From positions 1 to 21,969 of the IMG/VR virus record IMGVR_UViG_3300023219_000049: a DNA stretch of 21,969 bases. One strand, 5' to 3'. The stretch comes from a virus. Both the position numbers and the translations under genes were made by a program. This document shows positions 15,250-21,386 of this stretch, one piece after another; the first letter of the stretch is position 1; each line of letters begins with the position of its first letter. Below the pieces are notes generated by a model. It was not told the DNA's origin, searched no databases, and saw only the letters and a program-made list of their open reading frames with translations.

Positions 15250-16504
15250 CGCACGCCTCCGAAAAACCATCTATATGTGTCCATGCGTGATAGCCGACAC
15301 CGTTACGGTTAGAGGCTACATTAATCATATAACCAACGCCTCTAGGGTCTGGCACCACATCATGTGATTGCTCATCAGTGATCACAATTAATCTATCATA
15401 TTTCATATTGCCATCAATGCATCTTACGGCACCCCCTAAATAAGTCCTTCCATGAGGTTGAGAATTATGTATGGCGTCTGCTAATGCCATGCCTTTACGG
15501 GGTGCTACCTCCGCAATATTATTAGAGAATGTAAATACCCGAAGGTCTTCACAAATACCACTCAGTAAAATAGCTAAACCGTTAGCCACATCAATGCGAT
15601 TTAAATCTGATTTGCTAGATAATTTCCAGTCCATAGAGCCAGATACATCAACCAATAAAACTGTTTTTCCTGCTAATTGATCCATATCATCCAGCATTTT
15701 TAACATCGCTGAATCGAGTTCACGTTCAAATAAAGGCGCATATTTCGCAGCAGAAATAAAACGAAAAGGCAAGACAGATGCTGAAGGTTTTAATATTGCT
15801 TCTTTAATTAGATTATGATCAACACCAGCTTCATTCATGCCGCGAAGATTTCGGAGCAATGCCATATAACCTAACTTGTTTGTTTTTAATAGGTTTTCAA
15901 AGACGGATTTTTTATCTTCACCAGCGGCCATTCTTGACTCCCAAGTATTAGGAGTTGCTAGTTCATTATTAGATAATCGCTTGAATAAATCTTCTTTATC
16001 TTTAGTTGGTTTAGCATGAGTTAAAAACATAACATCACGTAATTTAATATCCCCAGGTCGATTCCATTTAGCTAATTGGTATTCGTTGAATTTTAAAAAG
16101 GCCTTCCCTAATCCGATCTTCATTTGTTTGGACAAAGGCCGCTTACCTTCCATCCAGTATAATGCAACCAGTTCAGTTATTTCATCAGGTCGATTGATAG
16201 TGTCTTCAATGGCTTGAGCTACCTTGTTGCCGCCTTTCTTTATTAGAACTAACAGTATTAACAATGGTGCGTGACGCAACTTAAAAACTGTTCTAGCTTC
16301 GACAGCTAACGAACAAAGTGTTTCAACATTGCATTGATCGGCAAGACGCATAATTCTAGCTGTAACATCTTCACCTGATTCATAAAATGACTTTTCCCAT
16401 AACAGACACGACATTAAGGTTCTACGTAACTGATTTTCAATTGAGATGTTTTTGGCTGGTGCGCTTTCGTGAGTTTTTAGATGGGTTTGAATGTTAATTC
16501 TCAT
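15209..16504 (-). CDS. rsr: Ro60-family RNA-binding protein (Rsr): TROVE plus vWA domains
   Basis: This 431-aa protein is a bacterial-type Ro60 orthologue. Residues about 20-270 are the TROVE HEAT-like repeat ring, including the signature 'KLRDVMFLTHAKP' (154-166) and 'GYMALLRNLRGMNEAGV' (212-228). Residues 280-431 form a von Willebrand A domain. Its metal-ion site is complete: DVSGS (286-290), Thr354 (GRTYLGG) and Asp377 (VITDEQS). Ro proteins hold misfolded RNA ends in the ring and Y RNAs on its outer face; with a Y RNA they can tether PNPase. The protein is shorter than typical Ro60 (about 530 aa). Two Y RNA-like genes lie immediately upstream on the same strand, strongly supporting the call. 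AGGAA precedes the ATG. I see no RtcB/RtcA genes nearby. Confidence 0.9.
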   Translation of the reverse strand: MRINIQTHLKTHESAPAKNISIENQLRRTLMSCLLWEKSFYESGEDVTARIMRLADQCNVETLCSLAVEARTVFKLRHAPLLILLVLIKKGGNKVAQAIEDTINRPDEITELVALYWMEGKRPLSKQMKIGLGKAFLKFNEYQLAKWNRPGDIKLRDVMFLTHAKPTKDKEDLFKRLSNNELATPNTWESRMAAGEDKKSVFENLLKTNKLGYMALLRNLRGMNEAGVDHNLIKEAILKPSASVLPFRFISAAKYAPLFERELDSAMLKMLDDMDQLAGKTVLLVDVSGSMDWKLSSKSDLNRIDVANGLAILLSGICEDLRVFTFSNNIAEVAPRKGMALADAIHNSQPHGRTYLGGAVRCIDGNMKYDRLIVITDEQSHDVVPDPRGVGYMINVASNRNGVGYHAWTHIDGFSEACVDFIQEHERTDHL

Positions 16505-16514
16505 AATTATTTCC

Positions 16515-16544
16515 TAGTTGATTGACTTACATAAAATCCAACTA
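16515..16544 (-). promoter_or_regulatory. Inverted repeat in the rsr 5' leader
   Basis: TAGTTG and CAACTA (16515-16520 and 16539-16544) can pair around an 18-base loop. The rsr Shine-Dalgarno (AGGAA) follows directly. The stem could shield or expose the ribosome binding site or mark the 3' boundary of the Y RNA transcript. Support is the inverted repeat alone. Confidence 0.25.
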
Positions 16545-16545
16545 A

Positions 16546-16683
16546 GGTGATCTGGGGAATAAACGAATAAGGAGATTTTCGCGCTCTAACCAGCTGAGCT
16601 ACAGAAGCTTTCACCTCTGGACGGACTCGAACCGCCGACCTCGTCATTAGCATTGAAGTAACCTAATTCTTCGCCACCTGACC
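16546..16683 (-). ncRNA. yrlA: Y RNA-like gene with permuted tRNA-like module (YrlA type)
   Basis: On the minus strand, the order is: a Ro-site-like segment (GGTGGCGAAG.., 16655-16678), then a complete T-arm (16619-16640: GGCGG-TTCGAGT-CCGTC). An acceptor-like 6-bp stem closed by the loop TGAAAG follows (CAGAGG with CTTCTG, 16614-16619 with 16602-16607). Next comes a D-arm (TAGCTCAGCTGGTTAGAGCG, 16582-16601). A stem at the anticodon-arm position joins 16638-16648 to 16566-16576 (10 of 11 pairs, counting G-U). T-arm before D-arm with a capped acceptor stem is the hallmark of YrlA-type bacterial Y RNAs, which mimic tRNA. It lies just upstream of rsr on the same strand. The exact ends are estimated, the 3' end least surely. 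Confidence 0.82.
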
Positions 16684-16689
16684 ATTATA

Positions 16690-16755
16690 GTTGGGAACAT
16701 GCAAACACGGTGTATTTTCGTACAAAGAAGTAACCGCGTTCTTCACCACAACAAC
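16690..16755 (-). ncRNA. Second, smaller Y RNA-like gene
   Basis: Lying 72 bases from the corresponding motif of the tRNA-like Y RNA, this segment repeats its core: GTGGTGAAG..GGTTACTTC (16727-16749) against GTGGCGAAG..GGTTACTTC. It folds as a Y RNA. The lower stem is GTTGTGG with TTCCCAAC (one mismatch); the internal loop is TGAAG opposite TGCATG; the upper stem is 8 bp (16733-16740 with 16704-16711, one G-U). The internal loop recalls the CGAAG/UGCACUU Ro-binding region of animal Y RNAs. It lacks tRNA-like arms. Pairs of Y RNAs next to rsr are known in Salmonella (YrlA, YrlB). It may be cotranscribed with the tRNA-like copy. Confidence 0.62.
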
Positions 16756-16758
16756 TAT

Positions 16759-16786
16759 AGAATAGCGCAATATGCGCGAATATCAA
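16759..16786 (-). promoter_or_regulatory. Promoter of the Y RNA-rsr unit with operator-like palindrome
   Basis: On the minus strand, TTGATA (16781-16786) and TATTCT (16759-16764) are 16 bases apart. The predicted start falls at about 16752-16755, where the smaller Y RNA stem begins. The spacer holds an inverted repeat, GCGCA-TAT-TGCGC (16765-16777), that could be a repressor site or chance. The agreement of predicted start with the independent RNA fold supports the call. Confidence 0.5.
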
Positions 16787-16819
16787 ATAAAAATATCGCT
16801 TTCTTCATATTAAATTTCC

Positions 16820-17260
16820 TTAAAAAAAGCTATATAGTTGGTTTAATGTATTCTCGTTCGCACCACCGAAATCAATGTTTTCAATAGCGGCATTAATCAG
16901 CGCGCTATATAGCTGTTCAAATTCTTCTTGAGACATTTTGCCGTAACTAATAGATTTAGGAGTAATTATGGTGTTGCCTTTTATCCCTGTGCCAACATCA
17001 TAAAAACCAGCCAACACGGTTAAGTCACCTCGGAAAAGCTCAAATTGTTTCGCTTCATCCTGAAACTCGTTACCGCCACGCCAATGAGCAAAGCAAAAAT
17101 TGAAGAAAGCAAATACTTTGCCGTGGAATGCCGAATTTCTAGTTAGTTTAATTTCAACCTCATAATCCTCTCCGGTTTTGAATCGGTTCATCCTGTCAGC
17201 TTCAATATCTGACGATGGAATTAGAATGCCTCCAGGCTGTTTTTTGAAACTAACTTTCAT
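16820..17260 (-). CDS. DUF1367-like phage protein
   Basis: This 146-aa protein has the layout of the DUF1367 family often found in lambdoid nin-like regions. 'VSFKKQPGGILIPSSDIEADRMNRFKTGEDYEVEIKLTRNSAFHGKVFAFFNFCF' corresponds to the family's conserved 'K...G.L.P......e.l...k.G......k..Rn..fHrk.fall...f'. A middle part, 'YDVGTGIKGNTIITPKSISYGKMSQEEFEQLYSALINAAIE', completes it. The molecular function of the family is not known. Its ATG overlaps the preceding stop by 4 bases. Together with NinG it marks this block as a lambdoid-style accessory/recombination region. Confidence 0.72.
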   Translation of the reverse strand: MKVSFKKQPGGILIPSSDIEADRMNRFKTGEDYEVEIKLTRNSAFHGKVFAFFNFCFAHWRGGNEFQDEAKQFELFRGDLTVLAGFYDVGTGIKGNTIITPKSISYGKMSQEEFEQLYSALINAAIENIDFGGANENTLNQLYSFF

Positions 17261-17556
17261 CTCTTAATCCTTTTAATTTCAGCGATAGCATTGTTAAGCG
17301 CGTGTTCTAAATCATGTTCTTTTTCAAATTCTTCGCCATCAATACGCATTAACTGGTTTTCTGATAAATGATAGCATTTAATATCTTTAATTTTTCCACG
17401 ATAAACACAGTTCATTGGCCGGTCTACTTCCCATCTATCGCTATCAAGGTACCATGGGACATAGCCAAGAAATTTACCCACGGTTACTGATTTTCCTTCG
17501 TTTCCAGCCGTGCTTTTAATAACCAGCGCCAGACAGCCTTCTTCAATTGGTTTCAT
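17257..17556 (-). CDS. Hypothetical protein (99 aa) with barrel-like N-terminus
   Basis: Two adjacent ATG codons exist; the second (17556) has better spacing from GGAG. 'IEEGCLALVIKSTAGNEGKSVTVGKFLGYVPWYLDSDRWEVDRP' is a small beta-barrel-like pattern shared by many phage proteins of unknown function, resembling KOW-type segments. A helical tail rich in Glu and Lys ends the protein. It overlaps both neighbours by a few bases, so it is translated with them. No catalytic residues are evident and I do not assign a function. Confidence 0.58.
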   Translation of the reverse strand: MKPIEEGCLALVIKSTAGNEGKSVTVGKFLGYVPWYLDSDRWEVDRPMNCVYRGKIKDIKCYHLSENQLMRIDGEEFEKEHDLEHALNNAIAEIKRIKR

Positions 17557-17761
17557 CATCGTCTCCTTCTCCTATATTGAGTTTTTTGTCTAATTCATGT
17601 TCTTTATCTAATTCACGTTGCAACTGTTGCTTTTCGTAGGCATCTTGAGCAAGTTTTAGCCGTTTAGCTTTCAAGCTAACCTTTAGTCTCCCAATTGGTT
17701 TTTCTATATCCTCCCAACCTTCAGCATCAGAAGGTATTGTGTGAAATTTTAATTTTTTCAC
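17543..17761 (-). CDS. Small charged coiled-coil protein (72 aa)
   Basis: Translation starts at a GTG whose first bases overlap the stop of the upstream gene (GTGA). After a short N-terminus (KKLKFHTIPSDAEGWEDIEKPIG) the product is nearly all charged helix, with repeated Lys, Glu, Leu and Gln. It ends with the acidic GEGDDDETN. It overlaps the next gene by 14-17 bases. No family is recognised. The tight overlaps on both sides make it a real gene despite its size. Confidence 0.5.
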   Translation of the reverse strand: MKKLKFHTIPSDAEGWEDIEKPIGRLKVSLKAKRLKLAQDAYEKQQLQRELDKEHELDKKLNIGEGDDDETN

Positions 17762-18162
17762 AACTCACCTTCACTAGCTTCGTTTAATATTTTATTTCTG
17801 AGCGCTGTGTAGAATTTGTTGAGGTATATAGTTGGCCGTCCGCGATCAAGTTCGGTCATTGGGCATAAGGGGAATTGAGATAATACTGGGTATTGATCTG
17901 ACCAATCTTTGATAGTCCATCTGGTCATCTTGGCGTGATGTTTAATAAAATCCATGTTGTTGTTGATAGCCATGGTTATCTCGGGCCAGTAATGATAATC
18001 CTGTTGAGCATGGTAAGTGCAGGTGCTTTGACCGCCAAAATTAATGGTTGCAACCAGAGGACACTTACAACTACACCTCTTTGCTCGCTGCTTTGATATT
18101 GCTTTGTCCTGGGCACTGGCTTTTAAGTTTCTAACTAAATTCGAAGCTCTATTATCTACCAT
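17758..18162 (-). CDS. Cysteine-cluster hypothetical protein (134 aa)
   Basis: The N-terminal 30 residues are basic (RNLKASAQDKAISKQRAKR). Then comes a putative metal site: Cys30, Cys32 and Cys34 (CSCKC), with Cys48 and His51 (CTYH). The second half is aromatic and basic, ending 'GRPTIYLNKFYTALRNKILNEASEGEL'. A strong GGAGG precedes the ATG, which lies inside the end of the upstream RHH/replication-type gene. Similar CxC..CxxH proteins are frequent in phage early regions. A nucleic-acid-binding role is a guess from charge and context. Confidence 0.55.
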   Translation of the reverse strand: MVDNRASNLVRNLKASAQDKAISKQRAKRCSCKCPLVATINFGGQSTCTYHAQQDYHYWPEITMAINNNMDFIKHHAKMTRWTIKDWSDQYPVLSQFPLCPMTELDRGRPTIYLNKFYTALRNKILNEASEGEL

Positions 18163-18622
18163 GATAATAACCCTCCAGTATCTTTGCTAAGTTGGCCGGT
18201 TTACAAACCCACTCTAATGATATTTTGAAAGGTTTTCTGTCTTTAGATTGGGTCTTGCCCATTAGGAAATCGTTTTGCTTGATGAGTTCGAAATAATCTG
18301 ACCACGCTTTTAGGTCCGAAAAATTATTTTTTATTCTGGTCTGTATGCTTTTACGACGGGTGTCAGTAATCAATTCCATTTGTGTGGCATACGTATCAGC
18401 GAGCATTGTATTCCATAACTTAACAACAGCCGCAACTGACAAACCCGATTTTCTATTAATTTTCACCTTTTCTGGTTCCACTACCTCAGTTTGGGCCATA
18501 ATATTTTTACAGGCTCTGTTGATAACATAGCTTGGTGAACGGTCATCTAATGTTGATGCTACCTCTACAGCCCAGTTATATACATCAGCGTCTAAACTTA
18601 TCGATTTTTTAACTTTGGTCAT
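18152..18622 (-). CDS. RHH DNA-binding domain fused to phage replication-type C-terminal domain
   Basis: The 156-aa product has two parts. Residues 1-43 (KKSISLDADVYNWAVEVASTLDDRSPSYVINRACKNIM) look like a ribbon-helix-helix: a short basic strand, then two helices. Residues about 62-156 (VVKLWNTMLADTYATQMELITDTRRKSIQTRI, 'LKAWSDYFELIKQNDFLMG', 'RKPFKISLEWVCKPANLAKILEGYY') match the C-terminal domain found on many phage replication-initiator or replisome-organiser proteins. The combination suggests a DNA-binding replication factor that regulates its own promoter. It is the first gene of the leftward unit, and tandem 10-bp repeats lie in its leader. The start has AGAGG 8 bases upstream. Confidence 0.65.
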   Translation of the reverse strand: MTKVKKSISLDADVYNWAVEVASTLDDRSPSYVINRACKNIMAQTEVVEPEKVKINRKSGLSVAAVVKLWNTMLADTYATQMELITDTRRKSIQTRIKNNFSDLKAWSDYFELIKQNDFLMGKTQSKDRKPFKISLEWVCKPANLAKILEGYYHGR

Positions 18623-18648
18623 ATGATTAACCTCTATTAATAATGTAG

Positions 18649-18668
18649 TATTACTTGGTGTTACTAGG
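18649..18668 (-). promoter_or_regulatory. Tandem 10-bp operator-like repeats
   Basis: Given on the plus strand, TATTACTTGG (18649-18658) and TGTTACTAGG (18659-18668) are directly adjacent and agree at 8 of 10 positions. They lie over the predicted start of the leftward transcript. Direct repeats at one-turn spacing are typical of ribbon-helix-helix repressor sites, and the first gene downstream encodes such a domain. Autoregulation is inferred. Confidence 0.45.
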
Positions 18669-18670
18669 TA

Positions 18671-18697
18671 AGTATAGTCAATTAATCATATAGTCAA
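18671..18697 (-). promoter_or_regulatory. Leftward promoter of the replication/rsr block
   Basis: On the minus strand, TTGACT (18692-18697) and TATACT (18671-18676) form a sigma70-like pair with a short 15-base spacer. The octamer TTGACTAT occurs twice here, once at each hexamer. The predicted start at about 18664 lies in the tandem operator-like repeats, and the next gene starts at 18622. Confidence 0.5.
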
Positions 18698-18757
18698 GGA
18701 TTATTTGTTTACTCCTTGTTTAATTGAATAGTGAATTTATTGCTAGCCATTAATTCA

Positions 18758-18832
18758 TTAACGATACATATCTACCATATCAGCCATTACAGTTAGCGTT
18801 TTATCTTCTAGCTCTACAGTGAATTTAATCAT
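18758..18832 (-). CDS. Possible 24-aa peptide
   Basis: ATG at 18832 is preceded by AGAGGAATGAT, and the frame ends at TAA 18758. The peptide, MIKFTVELEDKTLTVMADMV.., has an amphipathic strand-then-helix pattern. It sits 15 bases after the stop of the cysteine-rich mini-gene. Only the Shine-Dalgarno and sensible composition support it. Confidence 0.35.
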   Translation of the reverse strand: MIKFTVELEDKTLTVMADMVDMYR

Positions 18833-18846
18833 ATCATTCCTCTTGT

Positions 18847-18981
18847 CTATTCTTCCCAGCCGCCTTCACAATCACAGCCTTCAACATCACAGTGGCCCCA
18901 ACCATGTTCTTCAGGATCATGATCGCAAGTACAGTCACAAAAATATATTGGTTGCTCGCAGTCTTCCCATTCATCGTCCAT
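18847..18981 (-). CDS. 44-aa acidic, cysteine-rich miniprotein
   Basis: ATG at 18981 has AAGGA 8 bases upstream, and the frame ends at TAG 18847. The peptide holds seven cysteines (FCDCTCD, HCDVEGCDCEGG), three histidines and many Asp/Glu with hardly any basic residue. It should bind metal (zinc or similar) and is strongly acidic. It lies between two hypothetical genes on the same strand. Composition and ribosome binding site make it likely to be real. A DNA-mimic or metal-binding antagonist role can only be guessed. Confidence 0.6.
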   Translation of the reverse strand: MDDEWEDCEQPIYFCDCTCDHDPEEHGWGHCDVEGCDCEGGWEE

Positions 18982-19015
18982 TATGTGTTCCTTAGTTAAT
19001 GTTTATTAGTAAGTA

Positions 19016-19615
19016 TTAATCTTTGTAAAAGGTATCTAATACGTCTTCAAATATATCTTTAGGATTAACTATATCCGATTGGAACCCATCCTCGCCTGGC
19101 AAACGCATTTCTTTATCAGGCAGTTGAATCTGTAACCACTCCTTGTTGGGGCACATATCTCGGTTAAATGCAAAGTGCTGATATAAATCTTCGCCAACTA
19201 CACGACGTACTTTAATTCTAAAGTCATCATGGAAGTGAAACTTATCTCCGCTTATTACTATATTCTCGATTATTTCTATATCTTCGAGGTAGTCGGCTAC
19301 TCCATTAATAATATGTCCTAATCCTGGATCAGCAACTACAGACAAAATTACGAAGTCTGGGCGATTATCTCTAGCTAGACCGAATGTATAGAAACCAAGT
19401 TTATTTACACAAATTATCTGAAATCGACCACCGTTTTCTAGATCATGTTTTTGTTGTTCTTTAATCAGCCCCGAGCGATAGGGAACAAGACAGTCCTGAC
19501 AATAATACTTGCCTTCACTGGAATGAGCTTTATCTCCTGGCTGTATATGCGGACAAAGATTAGATGCTTCTGTTAATGGTACGATCACATCTCTTTTAAT
19601 TTCTGGTAATGTCAT
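19016..19615 (-). CDS. Hypothetical protein with N-terminal metal site (199 aa)
   Basis: The N-terminal part has a possible zinc ribbon: Cys21 and His23 (LCPHI), then Cys39 and Cys42 (YYCQDC). The remainder is a mixed alpha/beta domain ('GGRFQIICVNKLGFYTFGLARD', 'DFVILSVVADPGLGHIINGVADYLEDIEIIENIVISGDKFHFHDD'). It continues to an acidic C-terminus. AAGGAATAAAATA precedes the ATG. It follows the 131-aa gene by 4 bases and both have near-identical leader motifs. I do not recognise the family; no nuclease or methylase motif is visible. Confidence 0.52.
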   Translation of the reverse strand: MTLPEIKRDVIVPLTEASNLCPHIQPGDKAHSSEGKYYCQDCLVPYRSGLIKEQQKHDLENGGRFQIICVNKLGFYTFGLARDNRPDFVILSVVADPGLGHIINGVADYLEDIEIIENIVISGDKFHFHDDFRIKVRRVVGEDLYQHFAFNRDMCPNKEWLQIQLPDKEMRLPGEDGFQSDIVNPKDIFEDVLDTFYKD

Positions 19616-19619
19616 TATT

Positions 19620-20015
19620 TTATTCCTTAATCTCTAACGTTTCTATCGCGTCAAATTCCTTTAAGAATCTAGTTATATTGCCTACCTCTACAATATGTGA
19701 CGGCATATTATCCCAAACCTTGTCGAACACACCAGCTGACTCAATGCACTTATCTATATTGTCTATATGATCCATGCATTGTTTTAGATAAAAAATGGCT
19801 ATATCTTCTTTCTTTGTTAATTTGTAATCAAATACGGTTAGATAGCACTGATACTTACCTTTTTCATTTTGTGAAACTTCAATGCCAGGAAGAATATTAG
19901 GCGATTCTGCTAATGTTTCATATTCACTGCCGTAAAATTCTACTTGCCTTAACTCTTCCACATCAAACCCCGACGCCTCGATAAATGCTAGTAATAACTT
20001 ATGTGTATCGTTCAT
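19620..20015 (-). CDS. Hypothetical acidic protein (131 aa)
   Basis: This 131-aa protein begins with a helix (DTHKLLLAFIEASGFDVEELRQVEFYG). A beta segment follows (GKYQCYLTVFDYKLTKKEDIAIFYLKQCMDHID). It is strongly acidic, with two or three isolated cysteines and no membrane part. AGAGGAATAAAATA upstream of the ATG is nearly identical to the leader of the next gene (AAGGAATAAAATA), suggesting matched translation. It occupies a typical early-gene position but has no recognisable motif. Anti-host function is possible but unsupported. Confidence 0.5.
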   Translation of the reverse strand: MNDTHKLLLAFIEASGFDVEELRQVEFYGSEYETLAESPNILPGIEVSQNEKGKYQCYLTVFDYKLTKKEDIAIFYLKQCMDHIDNIDKCIESAGVFDKVWDNMPSHIVEVGNITRFLKEFDAIETLEIKE

Positions 20016-20059
20016 TATTTTATTCCTCTTTGTCTTGAATAGCGCTTATTAGCTATTAG

Positions 20060-20401
20060 CTATTTACGTAACCACTTCACTTCTATGTCACGGTGTCGTT
20101 TCATTTGCTTATTAGTCATTCTTAAGGCATGTTTTTCCAAGTAGCATAAACACAAGTCAATCTCTGATATAACATTTTGCTTTGCTTTCTTTTTCTTTCC
20201 TTTACTAATTGGAGTATTGTTACTCTCGAATGCTTCCGCTTGCTGCCCTGTGATTACTTCACCTATGATTGAGTTTTTCCATCCGTGCTGTGGAGGCCAG
20301 GTTAAACCAAGTGCTATTATCTGGGCTCTGGTCCAAGCACCTCTCTTAGTTTTGAATTCGTTTATGTACTCGTTTGTTACTAATACTGCCTCTGTTCTCA
20401 T
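20060..20401 (-). CDS. Hypothetical phage protein with 'GAWT..WPP..GW' motif (113 aa)
   Basis: The product carries 'YINEFKTKRGAWTRAQIIALGLTWPPQHGWKNSIIGEVIT', a compact motif seen in many phage proteins of unknown function. A Lys-rich linker (SKGKKKKAKQ) and a basic C-terminal helix follow. Positive charge suggests nucleic-acid contact. Its first 8 codons and upstream region belong to a 96-bp sequence repeated at the end of the window, where the frame after MRTEAVLV diverges and stops soon. I assign no function. Confidence 0.55.
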   Translation of the reverse strand: MRTEAVLVTNEYINEFKTKRGAWTRAQIIALGLTWPPQHGWKNSIIGEVITGQQAEAFESNNTPISKGKKKKAKQNVISEIDLCLCYLEKHALRMTNKQMKRHRDIEVKWLRK

Positions 20402-20474
20402 GATTGAATCGCCTTATTTATAATTAGTTCAGAAACGTATACTTTATCTTGGGTATAGCAAGCCATACAAAGAC
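20379..20474. repeat. 96-bp direct repeat, copy A
   Basis: This stretch is identical to 21874-21969, offset 1495 bases. It covers the first 23 bases of the 113-aa gene and its upstream region, up to the left edge of the structured RNA region. The identity ends on the left at 20378 and on the right only because the window ends. Confidence 0.95.
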
Positions 20475-21386
20475 AGGGTAAAAAACACCCAAAATCTATT
20501 GTAAGGCTACACTAAAACTAGTCCGGGAAACTGTAGGGACTTTAGAGCTTTAGGCCGTGGTCTTTCTCCACGATTGACAACTTTTTACATCTCTGCATTA
20601 AATGAGCTTGTCACGAATAACCGAAGTAACAACCGAGGAGTACTAGTCCAACATGAATCTTGGTTAAACGCTGCCACACACTCCGGTTTTTTAACAAATA
20701 CCCAGTACCGGATTAGACATATAACCCCTGAGTCAGGATTTCGAGTTATAAGGCTGGGAGGGGGAACTTGAGGCATTAAAAAAGGCTTTGGTAGTAACTG
20801 GTGGTTTAGGTAAGTGACATTACCCCAGCTACTAACAAAACCTTCTAAACTGTCTTTTGGAAACCACACCAATCAACAAATTAACTATAGCATGGATTTG
20901 GAATTAACCAAAAACCTGTATATAAGAATGAGCTAGCTGGATGACCTTTCCCAAGGTTAGAAGCCGTACTTTCAACGGATTAAAGGATTATGTCCAACAA
21001 CTATTTTCTACTAACTCACTCATATATAAAGGCTTTAACCATTTAAAAGCGTTGTATTTAATGTGCTAGCAACTTGAGGTTTTCACCATTGATGAAGCTC
21101 AACTACTTGTTAGGTTTTTCACTAAGCTTTAACAGGACTTGAACCCAAGAGCACCCTAAACACTCTCCACCTCATCAGAAATCAACTCAACGTCACACCC
21201 GTCGGCTTTACCGTCTAATATCTCTCTGATTCAGTTGCTACCACATTAAACACAACGCTTTAACTACTTGAAAGAATTTGTGTCTGCCCTAATCTATTCT
21301 GCAAAACCCCACTAGGGTAGAGTCTGTGAGAATCAACCTAATTAAAGATTGCCGTTTGCATTATTAACCAGACACAAAAAAGGATA
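20475..21386 (-). ncRNA. Large structured noncoding RNA candidate (GOLLD/ROOL-like giant RNA)
   Basis: About 910 bases hold no credible gene but many strong stems. The largest joins 21046-21074 to 21233-21261 (29 positions, 27 Watson-Crick pairs). Others join 20915-20932 to 21015-21032 (15 of 18 pairs) and 21277-21286 to 21369-21378 (10 of 10). Smaller ones include TATAAC/GTTATA, CCGTGG/CCACG and GCTGGG/CCCAGC. The minus strand is favoured: a mismatch in each of the two largest stems becomes G-U there, and two hairpins gain GNRA tetraloops (GGT-GAAA-ACC; ACCTT-GGGA-AAGGT). A T-loop-like GGGTTCAAGTCC is also on that strand. Size and phage context recall GOLLD or ROOL RNAs. I cannot assign the family, and the ends are approximate. 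Confidence 0.68.

Noticed and set aside
16582-16640. Two ordinary tRNA gene fragments (T-arm and D-arm)
   Set aside because: The acceptor strands pair with each other across a short loop, the arms are in reversed order, no anticodon arm exists, and the element sits next to rsr. A single permuted tRNA-like Y RNA explains all of this better.
16684-16689. TATAAT as a separate promoter for the tRNA-like Y RNA
   Set aside because: It is a perfect -10 hexamer, but no -35 is found at any normal spacing and it lies between the two Y RNAs, so it may only be linker sequence. It remains possible.
20476-20490. GGGT/ACCC hairpin as a transcription terminator
   Set aside because: The stem is only 4 bp, and on the minus strand the T-run is in the loop rather than after the stem.
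20574-20872. Short open frames on both strands inside the structured region
   Set aside because: They lack ribosome binding sites, have implausible composition and coincide with paired regions of the proposed RNA.
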